Positions 1 through 12,099 of a stretch of DNA of 64,000 nucleotides are shown here, one piece after another. The translations under genes and the position numbers were made by a program. Each line of letters opens with the position of its first letter. Position 1 is the stretch's first letter. The notes under the pieces are model-generated. The model was not told where the DNA came from, did no database searches, and saw nothing but the letters and a program-made list of their open reading frames with translations. The DNA comes from Druceiella hillmani (Eukaryota > Arthropoda > Insecta > Lepidoptera > Hepialidae), in the NCBI GenBank assembly GCA_039881145.1, contig JAYKKI010000009.1:8046501-8110500 (forward strand). Direction: 5' to 3'.

Positions 1-2349
1 GTTTAAAAAGCAATAAAATAAAATGCAATGACAGAAATATTTTACTTTCAACTTAATTTTACTAGGACCTGCGTCTCTAACATTTTCTTATAAGATATTC
101 TAAATTTTCCAATCATTTCATATAAAAATTGAAAATAACTTATAAGTCTTTTGCAGATAATCCTGATGTTACAAAATATTTAAAACTATTCAAATGGGCG
201 GGAGTCAAAAACGCACACATTTGAATCGAGTTTGAACGGGTTTATTTATTTTATTTTCAATGATACATAGGTTGCTTATTACATTAATATTGCTGAATTA
301 TTTCTGTATGTTACTATATAATTAATATAATTGGTATATAATTCTCAGCGTTTTCAGAAAAAAATTGTATCGTGTTTTAGAAATAAGTACTCACTGTTTA
401 TCTCACTGTTTAATCTGCTAACTGTATAATCTCACTCTTTTACCTGATTACCATTTTAATAAGAAAACGCTAATTCGAATGACATTATTTGCTAAACAAT
501 GTGCATGATGCAATTAATGTTAGGCTGTTATTTCTTTTCTTTTATCATGTCATCAATTTGCACTGTAAAAGCCTATGTGGTGACTGTAAATGGCAGAATT
601 GTGCATCAGAAGACATGCCTATTTTAATCTTGTGTGCACATTATTATTGCTATTTGATATCAAATGCTTGAATGAATTGGCGGAATATTTCGATATCTAG
701 ACGACAATTATATTCATAAACTTCTTTTATTTTAAGGGACTATTTTTTCGAGATTTAAAAAAATAGCTTAATTATTAGGAAAACATAAATATAATTAACA
801 GTCAAGTTAAAATTATTTCAGTTTTAAATATAAATAAAGCGAAGAAGTTATCGTAAAAAATTCAAGTATGAAAAAGAAAGAACAAGGAAGATGCATTTTA
901 GGATCTTCTTTCAATCGACTCAATAAATACAATACATATTTAGTCATTGCAAGTGGTATTAATATATACACACATACTTACACACATAGGTAAAGGCGCG
1001 CTCGCTCGCACGCAAGCACTCACGCACAAACACACACACACACAAACGCGCGCGCACGTTACGCATATACGTATCTTGATTCACGCCCATTAATAGCTAT
1101 GTATACAAACGTTCATATTTTAGCGCTTGTTATTTGTGACTTATGGAATCTATTGCAATATTCTCATAAGTTTTGGTCAAAATACGTTCATTTTGTTTCC
1201 TATTCAGCTTAACATTTTTATGAGTTTCTATAAATTTTTTTACAAGGTTATAAATGCACTAGAAAAAACTCGTCGTTATAAACATTTTTTCATAATTTAT
1301 ATACATATAATTACGGGTATAAACGATGCACAATTAGAGTTTTGTATTTCTTTGTTTAAACATTAATGGTATTTTTATGTTTAAACTATTTGACAGAAAG
1401 ATGAATAGAGTGATGAGGTAAATTAAATAACTAAACACAAACTTTTTTTAGTTTTGTTCTCCTGCATTTGCATATGCTTTATTCTATGCAGTAACACCTT
1501 TACATTTCTAAATATTTATTTGAAGTTTAAAACTCAAAAGTGTGCTAAATAATATCTTAATGCAGCGGCTAAATATACAAACGGAATATTCCGAAATACG
1601 TGTACTTATCAGAACACACCCATAAAAATTATTAGTTGGTATATATAATTCCAATTTTACACACGAGCTTAAAAATATCTACGAGTGCTTTATGTTTGCC
1701 GTATTTCATTCGCCTGTATTTAAAAATGTATATCAGAAAAATTCTCCTAAAAATTACTTTAAATAACACGTCATTTATATCGGAGAGAAGAGTGATAACT
1801 CTCTTCATATTTTTCTCCACAAAATGATTTGATTTGGCGTTCATAATTAATTAATTCCTCATAAAACCCCAAATGAAACATGAAAACTCTGCTACTCTTT
1901 CATAATAATCATACTAAATGCGACCTGGTTATCTGTTGAGGATTAATTTCAGAGCCAGTAAAATGCGGGTTAAATCCTATAGCTTCCACTAAGTACTATC
2001 TGGTAATAACACTCGTAATGAATATTCTTTATTAGATGGTCTGGGTGGAGTGGTTTAAGCCAACATTTACTACACTCGGATAATACGAGTGGCTCAAAAG
2101 GATTATGGTAATAAATTTATAAATTTAAAACATTTTAATTAAGATATAAGAAATAAATTAATATGTCAGTTTTAAAAGCCAATCAGTGTATTTCTATTTG
2201 GCGTTATTGAAAATATCTAAAAACATTGTTGCCAAAATTTAATATGAAAATTATGCCAAACTTAAAATATATGGTACATAAGTTTTAGTGGCTGTTTTTA
2301 AAAGTGAAATCCAAAAAAAAACATTAATTTGGTAGAAGAATATCATATT
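1..2349. other. AT-rich intergenic sequence, no gene recognised
   Basis: Short open frames here are AT-rich, lack recognisable domains and mostly lack a good ATG start. Apart from the alternating CA/CG tract listed separately I see no family resemblance. Confidence 0.6.
966..1058. repeat. CA/CG-rich alternating purine-pyrimidine tract
   Basis: The stretch is dominated by CA, CG and CT dinucleotides, including a run of ACACACAC and a CGCGCGCG core, in otherwise AT-rich DNA. Alternating purine-pyrimidine DNA of this kind can adopt the Z form; that is general knowledge and not shown here. Confidence 0.7.
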
Positions 2350-2567
2350 TGTTAAAAAAGTGTTGTTAAGTTCTATATATAATAGGATTCCTAGTACCTA
2401 AATGTGGAAAAAGGTACAAAATATTAATTGAAATAGTAATTCATTAGTAAAACATTTTGTTAAAAAATGTTTATTAAGTCCTAGACATAAAAGGTTTCTT
2501 AGTGCTTAAGCGTGGAAAGAGATGCAAAATAATCATTCAAATAGTATTTCATTTGTTAAAGCATCAT
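2350..2567. repeat. Diverged tandem duplication, about 109-bp unit, two copies
   Basis: Copy 1 begins TGTTAAAAAAGTG at 2350 and copy 2 begins TGTTAAAAAATG at 2459. Matching blocks continue in the same order through both: TTAAGT-CTA, AGT-C-TAA, GTGGAAA, GCAAAAT/ACAAAAT and AAATAGTA-TTCAT. There is no coding signal. Confidence 0.75.
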
Positions 2568-2829
2568 AGCTACCACTTCTTACTTAAAGCGTCATGATAA
2601 TCACTGGCGGAATTCAAATAAGTTCATTTAGTTTTTATTGGTAAATTGGGTCGTGATACGATTGACCGAAAGGTTCAGGATCACTTACTCGTATATGGAA
2701 AGCTGGAATTTCTCAATTCGAATTATGTTGGACTATTTTTTTATTTTTGTGTTATTTGTTTCCCTTTTGCGGTTAACATATTTTGCGTCAATATTTTGTT
2801 ATTCATCAACATCATTTCAAGCTAAATTA

Positions 2830-2902
2830 AATGGTCCAAACGATTTTTATAATCCGTATAAAAAATTATTTCATACGGGTCATAAATATTATTTGGACCA
2901 TT
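2830..2902. repeat. Imperfect inverted repeat (hairpin)
   Basis: Two 30-bp arms, 2830-2859 and 2873-2902, are reverse complements apart from about five mismatches, with a 13-bp AT-rich loop. The outer 11 bp (AATGGTCCAAA) match perfectly. This may be a small MITE relic. Confidence 0.6.
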
Positions 2903-3167
2903 ATCATCGAGAAACTTAAAAGAATGCTTTGAATTACCTAGACTTTCTCTCGTCTCTATCTCCAATTATATTGTCCTAAATGTCTATATAGTGAATTTAT
3001 GTTTAATTTACAATATTCCATAAATTTAACAATAAATATTAAGTCAAAAGTTTACCTCATTTTATAAAATACTAATTTTTAAACCATAAAACTTGTAATG
3101 GTTCGTAAGCAAATTGATTCCAATATTATTATATTGTTTCAGCATTAAAACATTCCATTATTCTCCA

Positions 3168-3168
<1 letters not shown>

Positions 3169-3233
<65 letters not shown>

Positions 3234-3246
3234 GTGTATATATATG
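3169..3246. repeat. (TA)n microsatellite with TATG interruptions
   Basis: Near-pure TA dinucleotides with CATA and TGTA interruptions. Open frames through it (Ile-Tyr repeats) are artefacts of the repeat. Confidence 0.95.
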
Positions 3247-3654
3247 ATAACTGCAAGGCACTGTGACGTAATAATAGAAGGTGCAACCTTGCATGGATTT
3301 GGAGATGAAGAAAAGGAAAAAAGTAGGGAAAAGTGGGAAGAAAAAATTGGGATAATACGGAAGAAAAGAAAGAGAGAAATTCATAAAACCCATAACACCA
3401 ATACAAATTTTATTTTAATTCATAACACTAATACAAACCAGAAAGAATAGGACACAACAAATCATCTGAAAAATGGTAAAACACATAAAATTTATAGTGA
3501 TGTTCAGATATATGATAATGAAGAAAAGAAGAAAGGAAAAAGATCGGGAAGATAAATTAAAACACTGCTCTGTTTTGATGAAAAATTTTGTTATTACTCT
3601 ATTAGTGTTAATTGCTGTGACGCCATGGTTCCAAATGTTTAGGAGGCGATGACA

Positions 3655-4732
3655 AGTGAAAGAAGCAATGATTCGTCATATGGACAATCTCGTAGAAAAC
3701 AATGCCTGCACGCTTGTAAGCAGGCCTCCTGAGGACAAAATGATAATTGATGTGAAATGGACATACAGGAAAAGAGTGAAAGTGAATATAAGGCTAAGTT
3801 AACGGTAAGAGGTTTTCTACAAATTGACTGTATCGATGATATTAATTTCCCTGTTGCTAAAATGCCGTCTTTAAAGCTGTTAATGTTTTATTGTTTTCGT
3901 AGATGATGAATATCATATAAGGGGATATCAGTAGGAGCAGTACTCTTCAATTGTAAAATTTTCTATGAAGTTTATATAAAACCGCCAATTGGTTATAAAA
4001 ATGGTATAGATATAGTTTATTGCTTAAATAAATCATTATAAGGCTTAAAACTAAGTCCACGTGCATGATATGAATGTTTTAACAATTTTATGGCAGTTCT
4101 TGGGTTTTGCAGAAGTAAGTATGACTATTGTCTGTATATTAAAAGGAGAGAAGGCGTTGATTGTTTACATTTTATTATTTATTAACGATCTTTTGATTTG
4201 CTGTAAAGTTGAACAAGTTATTGCTCACATTCAAAACAAATTATCCGATAAGCTTAAAATTAAGGATATAGAGTAAAGAAAAACTACTTTAGTACGGATA
4301 TGGAATGGACAGGATATTATTTTAACTTTGGGTCAGATAGCCTATATTAATTTTAGCTAAACATCATAATACTGAATATTCAAAATTGTGTAAGAAACAA
4401 ATTTTACCTTTGACAAAAAAAATTAAACTGGAACAATCTAATGTAAATTAAGATGTGTATATGTGTGGTTGTTTTATGTGAAGCTAAAATAGAAATATAT
4501 TATCTAATTTGTCAAAAGGATGATGTTTTGACTAAATATTTTAAACTAATTAATATAAATGGAAACAACTGAAGAGTAATAGCAATTGCTAAATATGGAA
4601 ATTTTATAAAGAATTCTAAACATGTTGAGGTTCACTCTCATTTTATACAAGAGAATATTAAAAAAGGAAAAATTAAAGTTACAAAGATAGATTCAGACAC
4701 CAATATTGCATATATATTTAATAATCATTAGA
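3655..4732 (+). pseudogene. Decayed Copia reverse transcriptase / RNase H remnant
   Basis: Translation in shifting frames gives the order of a Ty1/Copia pol C-terminus. At 3660-3780 is the start of the RT domain with ENNACTLV and DVKWTYRK. At 4000-4075 is the LNKSL-GLKLSPRA block, which corresponds to the Copia LNKALYGLKQSPRAW motif. At 4160-4210 the catalytic YVDD position reads FINDLL, so a key aspartate is lost. At 4560-4720 an RNase H tail reads SKHVEVHSHFIQENIKKGKI. Gag, protease and integrase are absent and there are many stops and frame changes, so this is an old 5'-truncated copy. It is followed by a probable 3' LTR start at 4970. It is clearly distinct from the younger Copia at 58,952-63,128. 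Confidence 0.85.
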
Positions 4733-4860
4733 AAACATAATTGCAATATTACTGTCTAAATTTTAACAAATTCATTAAGTATGAAGAAATGTTTAATGTG
4801 AAAGTATGTGATAAGTGAAATAGAATAGTATGTATTAAATTAGGTTAAATCATTAATATA

Positions 4861-4925
4861 TTTTTGTCAAGTTACTGTTTCAATATTGAAACAGTAACTA
4901 TATTGAAACAGTAACTTGACAAAAA
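4861..4925. repeat. Perfect 25-bp inverted repeat containing a 28-bp palindrome
   Basis: Arms 4861-4885 and 4901-4925 are exact reverse complements. In addition 4871-4898 is a perfect 28-bp palindrome, so one arm sequence occurs three times in alternating orientation. It lies between the Copia RNase H remnant and its LTR. Two or more hairpin or cruciform foldings are possible; a template-switch origin is an inference. Confidence 0.85.
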
Positions 4926-4960
4926 TATTGTTTTCATATATTGTGTTGCAATATAAAAGT

Positions 4961-5090
4961 AAGGAGGCGTGTTAGTTTTTATACTTTTATATTGGCAACA
5001 CTGTCTGGTTTCGTTACCCATAACGAGAGTCTATTGGAGTAGTATAATAGCGGACCGTTCGGCACAGGAAAATATGGATGATTCGATTAC
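4961..5090 (+). mobile_element. Polypurine tract and start of the 3' LTR of the decayed Copia element
   Basis: AAGGAGGCG at 4961-4969 is followed by TGTTAGTTTTTATAC at 4970, the layout expected where a Copia polypurine tract meets an LTR beginning TGTT. A GC-richer stretch follows. I cannot place the far end, because no 5' LTR partner is visible in the window. Confidence 0.45.
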
Positions 5091-5938
5091 ATGATTTGTC
5101 TAAATGTAAATCACCGTCTAATAATGTTTTAACTCATTATTTTAACAGAATGCATTTGAAATATTTAAAAAAACACATTAACGATATCCATCTTAATAGT
5201 GAATGAAGAAATGAAGTTGCGTATATTTTGCTTGTGCAAAAAATAAAGTGTTCTTTTTCAAGCCTTAAGTGTTTTTGTCGAAGTCTCCTTGTTCAATTTT
5301 TTTTCTTACCCAAATTATACTTTTGCTCTCAAGATATGAAAAAAAAAGTTGAAAGGACTATAACGACATTACGTGCCTGGAAGGGTTACGTACCCAAGTT
5401 AAAAATATGGTGCATGATCAATCATCATCGTTAATTAAAAAAAAATTAATTGCAATTTAATTTCTGTATTTCATCCATACCCTTTTTTGTACATGCTGAA
5501 TAAGAATGAAAACGTTTTTCGGGTGTAAAGTTCCATTTCATTTCCAAAGTAAAAATACTAAAACCGCCGCTAAATACTAAATAGAAGAAGTGAAAATTTT
5601 GCCTCTCGTCATAAGTTATATTATGGAATGCATTTTTTCCATAAGTAGAATGTGTTAAATTTTACACATTTCATGTCAAATAATTTATTTTTGGTGATAC
5701 TGTTTCTAAAGGTGTGACTTGGTTTCTAAAGTTTTTTTATTGTTTGATGTAGAAAAATAAATGATTGTACTCTATTTTTTAATATTTTGGCTACATTTAG
5801 TTAGATTAAAGACTGAATTTGTAGCCAACACAAAAATAAATTTCTCTGATCGTTGATTCTTGTACTGATTTTATAATATAATATAATTAATATTGTTAAC
5901 TTGAAAATATTTAAAAAAAGGTCGAGAAATAAGAAACC

Positions 5939-5941
<3 letters not shown>

Positions 5942-5991
<50 letters not shown>

Positions 5992-5993
5992 TT
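5942..5993. repeat. (TA)n microsatellite ending in (TG)n
   Basis: About 42 bp of TA is followed by TGTGTGTGTTTGTG. Confidence 0.95.
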
Positions 5994-8284
5994 GTGTTTA
6001 TAACAGTGCATACCAATCGATAACTATCATGCCTCGCATAGTGGTCAATCAAATTGGTCAATAATTGTAACTAAAAAAATTAATTAATTTTAAATATGAT
6101 TACAAACATTAAAAGTAAGTAAAACAAAATGTGTTAAATTATTTCAATAAATTTCTTATGTTTTTATATAAATATAATGCTCTGTAATATAAACCGCTAT
6201 ATGAGAATATGTACTGAATGTTATGCAATAAATCTAATACCTCATTTATTCGACAAGTTTATACAAACCCAGTATAATTGGGAACAGCTAGACAAATATG
6301 ACTGGTAGTGTTTAAAGTTTTTTTGTGTTCTTAGTTTTAATTGTGTTTAAACTTGTTTGTGTACATAGGTGATTTAATTTGAAATGAAGTATGACAGCGC
6401 AATATTCCCAAGATCACACCATTTTATTATAAGCCGAAGAATTAAAAACAAATTTTAAGTACTTACGAAAACAACAATATACTAAATTTTAAAATATAGT
6501 TACATAAATAAATATCTAAAAAAATTATTTGTTTCAAATTTACACACGTCTTCAAGAAAACATAAAATAAGTTTTGCCATATTTTACATGCATATTTCAA
6601 AATAGCCCTTTACGAAACCAATTACTTGCAAATATAAAAAAAATATGTATATTTAGACTCCACGTTCTTTAGTTTCTTCAGAAATGTTACACATTATTAG
6701 CAACAACTTACATAACTTTATAATAACGTTAATATATAGCTTTGTACTAATAAGGAATCTCGGTACACTTTGATACCTGTTTTAATAAAATAGATGAAAA
6801 CAGTTTGAATGAACTGACACATCTGTGTCAATAAAATAAATTAGACGAACAATACCTGAAGTAGCCGCCATTTGTTATTACATATTGTTAAATTCAGTAA
6901 ATATTTTTCTACACTTTTATCCATTAATCTACAACGAGACATTTATTTATTTTGAAAATTAAATTTGTCTTGCACAGTGTCATTGCTTACCTACACTTTT
7001 TTGTATGAAATGCACTACATACATAGAAGACAGACCGGTTTCGGGATCTGCTTGAAAAATGTTCGCAATATTGATAAAATACATTATTTCGTAATAATCA
7101 AACACAGAAGTTGGAACGAGAAAATTTCGGAGCTTGTATTGGGAAAATGTTTCATTCGTTTTTTTTTTTCAAAGAATCCAAAAAATCATACTTTTAAATA
7201 TTTAACGCTGATTGGTAATATTTATGAGAATTGGATTAATTTGGAATCGAATTAATTACAATCCCTAAAACAAATTTGTGCTATGTATTAAATATGATCG
7301 AATTACTTAGTACTGTTTTGAAAAATCTTTTTAATCTGAGCAAAAATATCTAGATTTTCATTAAATAAAAATGTTTACACACTTCCAAAATCGTAATAAA
7401 ATTTGTTTGAAGAGAACAAATGTAAATTAAAAAAAAAATCTCAAAATAAGGCACAATTTTACTAATGCTGTCGTTCGTATTCGAGTAAATTTGTGGGGAG
7501 CCCATTAATGGAACTAGTTTTAAGTTAAAATAAGTAAAGCCTAAAGCGACGCAAAACTCAGTCACCGCCGTGTATCTGACAACAGAACATTATATTATAT
7601 AGAAACGCTCATTGAACTAACCGTAAGTATTTACTCAATTAAAGTATCATACTGTGGTAAAATTACGAATTAAAATCAGTTCACAAAGGCATCAGTTACA
7701 GACACTTATTATATGTTATTAAAAATAATTTAAGCTCGTGTTAAAAAAATTTAGTCAAAGTGTAAAAAAATTATTTTAAAACGTGCAGTTTATCATTGGT
7801 CAACTCAGTTGGTGCATTCATATATAAAATGAATATATCCAGCGCTTAGTTTTTCTTCAAACCATACTTTGATAATATGCTATGCGTTGATGTATAAGCA
7901 CATGTGGCAAGTTTTCTCAAATATACGAATGTAAACCGGGTATTTAAATTGCCAGTAAATTTCTATTGATAATGAAATGTGAATTATTAACATATATGAA
8001 CGTAGGTGCATATTATAAAAATGTATTCTTTGGTTTTTGTCTAAAAATTGTACCATTTTATAACCGTACCATGCCTTGTATCAACATCTTTAATGTTATC
8101 ACGTTTGCAAAATATCTTAGTATTTTGTTGTTGTATTTGCCAAGTATTATCGTCGTCGCTGCAATTTTAAACATATAGAAATAAGAGTGAAATATTCGTG
8201 AATACTTAGGATATATAAGTAGGTAAGACTAGATGAATAAAATGCATTCATTTATTGACTATATTGAAAGTAATAAAAATGGTA

Positions 8285-8505
8285 GGAGTTGACGACGCTG
8301 GACGGCGCGGCGCATCACGTGGTTTCTCTTTCCGACAGCTTGCCGAGCGAGGCTAGAGTTATGATTATAATATACCACAGACCAGTGATGGGTAGGAACG
8401 CCACTGTTGGGAAAAACTTTGCACTGCGCTCGTCAACCCACCTACCAGCGTAGCAATTGTGGGCTTTACCGTGCATTGGAGAAGCATGTATCCAGCAGTA
8501 CACTA
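8285..8505. other. CpG-containing GC-rich island
   Basis: The island includes GACGGCGCGGCGC near 8300 and several CpGs, in sharp contrast to its surroundings. CAGTGATGGG at 8382-8391 resembles the terminal motif of some hAT elements, but no partner end or transposase was found. It may be an old transposon fragment or a promoter-type sequence; the function is unknown. Confidence 0.35.
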
Positions 8506-9271
8506 AGATAAGCTATTTATGGTTATGATTCCACTAAAAATAGTCATGCAGGTTATTAAAAAAATCATGAAAATATACAATGTGTAATTTTAAAATTGTG
8601 ATTTTTAAATAAGTGAGAACTAAATATGAAGAAACAATATATCAAGTCTTACTCAAAACACGATTATATTTTCCGAACGATCTAAAATTGTTTGAACGCC
8701 AGCTTTTTCCCGCCGGTTGATCTTTTTCATATTTGTTAATTTCACCGTGGAGCTTTCCACGAGTAGTAAATTTAAGCCAAATTGCTGTAACAGTTTAGAT
8801 AAGTTCTATTTATCAGTTTAAGGAAATATTTGAATATCTGTATATTTTATAAGATAATAAATAACATTATAAGTATTTAAACGATTGCAATACCAATTAT
8901 AGCTTGAAAATTATTTACTATCAATGTTTTTGTTACGAAATACCGATCGGTAAGTATATCTCATACTTGACAGATTTCGTATCAATTCGTTCTAATGCAT
9001 GTGAAGCATAAACTATTTATTCTTGAAAAAGTATATTCAAATCAACCCAATTTTATTTGAAATCTTCTTGAAGTTGTAATATTTTCGCAACAAAAAATAA
9101 TCATAATAAGTTTTGAAAACATAACTATTTCATTCATAATGAAACTGGTAAATAAACGTGAACTAATAGTGTTCTGAAAGATTTCAAGGTTGTCAGATTA
9201 TTACGTGCGGTTCAAGTAATATCGTCCACTAAATTACTTTCACTTGATCATGAACAAATTACTAAAATATC

Positions 9272-9366
9272 AACAATGACGAAACTACATATTGGTGTGT
9301 ATATATATATATATATATATACACATATATATAGTTTATATATATATATATAGTTTCGTCGTTGTT
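9272..9366. repeat. TA microsatellite bounded by a 16-bp inverted repeat
   Basis: AACAATGACGAAACTA (9272-9287) and TAGTTTCGTCGTTGTT (9351-9366) are reverse complements with one mismatch. They enclose TA repeats at about 9300-9350, so the whole segment can fold into one hairpin. Confidence 0.75.
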
Positions 9367-9424
9367 ATTTTCCTTTACTACATACATTTTAAACTTGGTC
9401 AAACAACTTTCATGCCAAAATAAC

Positions 9425-9704
9425 TTTCATGAAGTTTCAAATACAGCTGCAGAGATCAACTGTAATGATAATAATGTTAGATTACATTTTTTGTATAAAA
9501 GAAAAAAAATTATGTAACATCTCCATATTCACCTGCTCATTTTTAGGTTTTGTACCTCAAAAAGAAACAAAGGAAAACCCTTAGAATTATTATCGTTTTA
9601 AAACAGCCATTTTTCTCAGAAGTTTTATAACATAAAAATTTTAAAATGACTTCTATGAAATATATTAACTGCACACATATCAAGAGCTACCTCTGAAAAT
9701 GATT
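9425..9704. repeat. Left inverted arm of the foldback element
   Basis: It starts TTTCATGAAGTTTCAAATAC at 9425 and runs to GAAAATGATT at 9704. A 13-mer, CAGAGATCAACTG, sits at 9450-9462 in the same orientation as in the other arm, although everything around it is inverted. Confidence 0.8.
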
Positions 9705-10533
9705 CAAATGGACACTTTAGAAGGGCGATACAAACAACGTAGATTTTTTATATTTTATGTATTGTGTATCATTTCAATTGAACGAATGACTTAAAATGAT
9801 ATCGCTACTATTATTTTAGAATTTTATGTAAAATAGTTGTGAAGATATTGCTCAGAATGTCCACAAACTTTTTCTGGGACCGTATGGCACAGAAAGTCGA
9901 AATTTAAAATTGTTATGGAATGTATTATCTAGCGTATGTCTCAGCAGTAAATGCTCATAAATATTCCTTTAGAAATTAGGGTCGGGGGGAGTTGGGTTGG
10001 AATAATTTAAAATGTTAATGTTTCAATTTCGTGAATCGTGTGCGACATCAAATAAAAGTGCAAATAATGACGATTCCGAAACTATTATTTTTAGAATTTT
10101 AGGTAAAAAATTGTAAAGATATTGCGGATAAAATCCATAAAAAAGCTTCACATTCCCAAAATTGCTAAAGTTAACATTTAACATTTTTAAAGTTAAAATT
10201 TTGAATATACCTAATTGTACAAGGAACTATGGAGCTTCCTTTAATGTGAATAATTCAAATTCAGCACACATTTAGACATTCCTAGACATTTTCACAAAAT
10301 TTTCACCAACATAGCAAAGTGATGTTACAATATTGAAGAAGATAGCAACAACGGTAGCAAGATGGCTGCAATACTATCAACATGAAACGAAACAAAGAAA
10401 TAGCCATCATTTTAGAGATTAGTTTGATTCAGTACATGATGTTGTTCATAACGTGCTACAATTCAATAAAGTGTCTGCGAAATTCCCACGTAAGTTGACA
10501 TTGGTAGCATTTTCAGTTGACCTGCTTTTTTTT

Positions 10534-10807
10534 AATCATTTTCGGAGGTAGCTCTTGATATGTGTGCGGTTAATATATTCCATAGAAGTAATTTTAAAAT
10601 TTTTATGTTATAAAATTTCTGAGAAAAATGGCTGTTTTAAAACGATAATAATTCTAAGGGTTTTCCTTTGTTTCTTTTTGAGGTACAAAAACCTAAAAAT
10701 GAGCAGGTGAATATGGAGATGTTACATAATTTTTTTTCTTTTATACAAAAAATGTAATCTAACATTATTATCATTACAGAGATCAACTGTATTTGAAACT
10801 TCATGAA
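10534..10807. repeat. Right inverted arm of the foldback element
   Basis: It starts AATCATTTTCGGAGGTAGCT at 10534 and ends GAAACTTCATGAAA at 10807. It mirrors the left arm. The 13-mer CAGAGATCAACTG at 10777-10789 is not flipped. Confidence 0.8.
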
Positions 10808-11220
10808 AAAAATTTATTTTCATCTGTAATATTGACTTCGTATTTTATTTATATGGATCGTAACTATGGAGTCGTTCAAGCTCTTTTTAACGAAAAATCA
10901 AGAAGATTTTATTCACTTCAATAAAATTTTATTATCCGCCTACATATGAATATTTTTTGCCAGCACTCTAATTTTCAGGGAGCAAGAAAAACTTTGAGCA
11001 GTTCCGAGTCGTTTGGAAAATCAACTTTCAGTTTTCAATATTGACACAATGAAATTCTGTCACTGTCCTTCAATGGACCCGCTACGTAGATTGCTGGCAA
11101 ATAATTTGCAACATAATAAATAGTAGTCTAAATCTTAAGCTGAACGCTTATTTAAGAACATCTGCGACCAACTGAATCAAACATTGGCTTTTGTAGTACT
11201 TCTTAATCGCTTCTTTCCTG

Positions 11221-11222
<2 letters not shown>

Positions 11223-11313
<91 letters not shown>

Positions 11314-11366
11314 ACATATATATATTTGTATATATGTATATATAAACATATTTATTTATATATATG
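11223..11366. repeat. Long interrupted (TA)n tract
   Basis: TA repeats with CATA, TGTA and TTTA interruptions. It ends about 55 bp before the CRAL-TRIO exon relic. Confidence 0.95.
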
Positions 11367-11421
11367 TAGCTCTTTTTTTTCTAAAACATTAAATTAATAG
11401 TTTTTATGCAAAAACTTGCAG

Positions 11422-11634
11422 CAAACGAACGTCATTCGACTTTTGCTCGCAGAAGGTTTCAGCTTAGAGAAGACAAAACGAAACATCGATAATCTGTTCA
11501 TGGCCCCAACATGTGGCCTGAAACAATGGAAACCGTGATCCATGGTCTGAAAGAATGAAAGCTGTCACGAAATATGGGCAGGGAGTTATTTTACAAAAGC
11601 GCCTCGACAACATGTGCAGAGTTTTTGTCTGCGC
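11422..11634 (+). pseudogene. Decayed copy of CRAL-TRIO exon 2
   Basis: This plus-strand segment matches exon 2 of the minus-strand CRAL-TRIO gene at 30,668-30,884. Shared peptide pieces are RLLLA-(E/S)-(G/N)-FSLEK-KR-IDNLF and, after a frame change, WPE and the nucleotide block encoding CRVFV. Compared with the 217-bp exon it is four bases short: two missing near the start, one before ATGTGG and one after CAATGG. Its frame is therefore broken and in-frame stops appear. The 3' splice site (AAAACTTGCAG) and a 5' splice site (GTAAGA) are both retained. Homology continues into the flanking introns on both sides, so it arose by genomic duplication and not by retroposition. I could not find the other exons nearby. 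Confidence 0.8.
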
Positions 11635-11941
11635 GTAAGAACCTTCATTAAGTGCAACTGTGGCTATAGTACTGTAAACTATAACAAAAATATTTAAGAA
11701 TAGTACAGCAAAAACACATATGATTGTAATAAATTTACTCCATTCAAATTCAGTTGGTAATGCTCTCATCAATCCACTTTTAATTCTGGGAAAATAATTT
11801 CTTTTGTCTTTTCAATGGTTCATATAATTGTATCTAAGGATCCAGGTAACGGCATTGTAGAGAATAATTAAAAAAGTAAAACAAGATTACGACATAAATA
11901 TTTCGTAGGCGTAATCAGATAACCTCTAAGTTAATTAAGAG

Positions 11942-11942
<1 letters not shown>

Positions 11943-12027
<85 letters not shown>
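11943..12027. repeat. Uninterrupted (TA)n microsatellite, about 85 bp
   Basis: Pure TA dinucleotides. Confidence 0.97.
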
Positions 12028-12029
<2 letters not shown>

Positions 12030-12099
12030 GATTGGTTCCAAAAACATGTGAGTGTTTTAGCAATTGTTATAATTGTGGAAATTGTGTCGACTAACCTGC

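Larger units (their letters stand above)
5091..9271. other. Intergenic, no gene recognised
   Basis: AT-rich DNA with only short frames. The longest, around 6965-7255 and 7966-8178, show no domain and have low-complexity composition. It contains a TA microsatellite near 5942 and a GC-rich island near 8285, listed separately. Confidence 0.5.
9425..10807. mobile_element. Foldback-type element with about 275-bp inverted arms, non-coding
   Basis: The left arm (9425-9704) and the right arm (10534-10807) are reverse complements over nearly their whole length, with scattered substitutions and small indels. The roughly 830-bp centre has no open frame of note. It contains two diverged direct copies of a segment with ACTATTATTTT-AGAATTTTA and AGATATTGC, near 9808-9852 and 10081-10125. 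The structure fits a foldback or long-TIR non-autonomous DNA element. I see no convincing target-site duplication, so the family cannot be named. Confidence 0.75.

Noticed and set aside
3145..3406. Open frames encoding Ile-Tyr repeats through TA tracts (also at 15,110-15,342, 23,443-23,731, 40,940-41,122, 43,987-44,331, 55,975-56,331 and 56,745-57,020)
   Set aside because: They are produced by (TA)n microsatellites, which are stop-free in some frames. There is no independent coding evidence.
8382..8391. hAT terminal motif CAGTGATGGG
   Set aside because: A single ten-base match with no opposite end or target duplication; too weak to call an element.
11464..11772. 102-codon minus-strand frame
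   Set aside because: It is the antisense of the exon 2 relic and resembles the antisense frame at 30.6-30.9 kb for that reason only.
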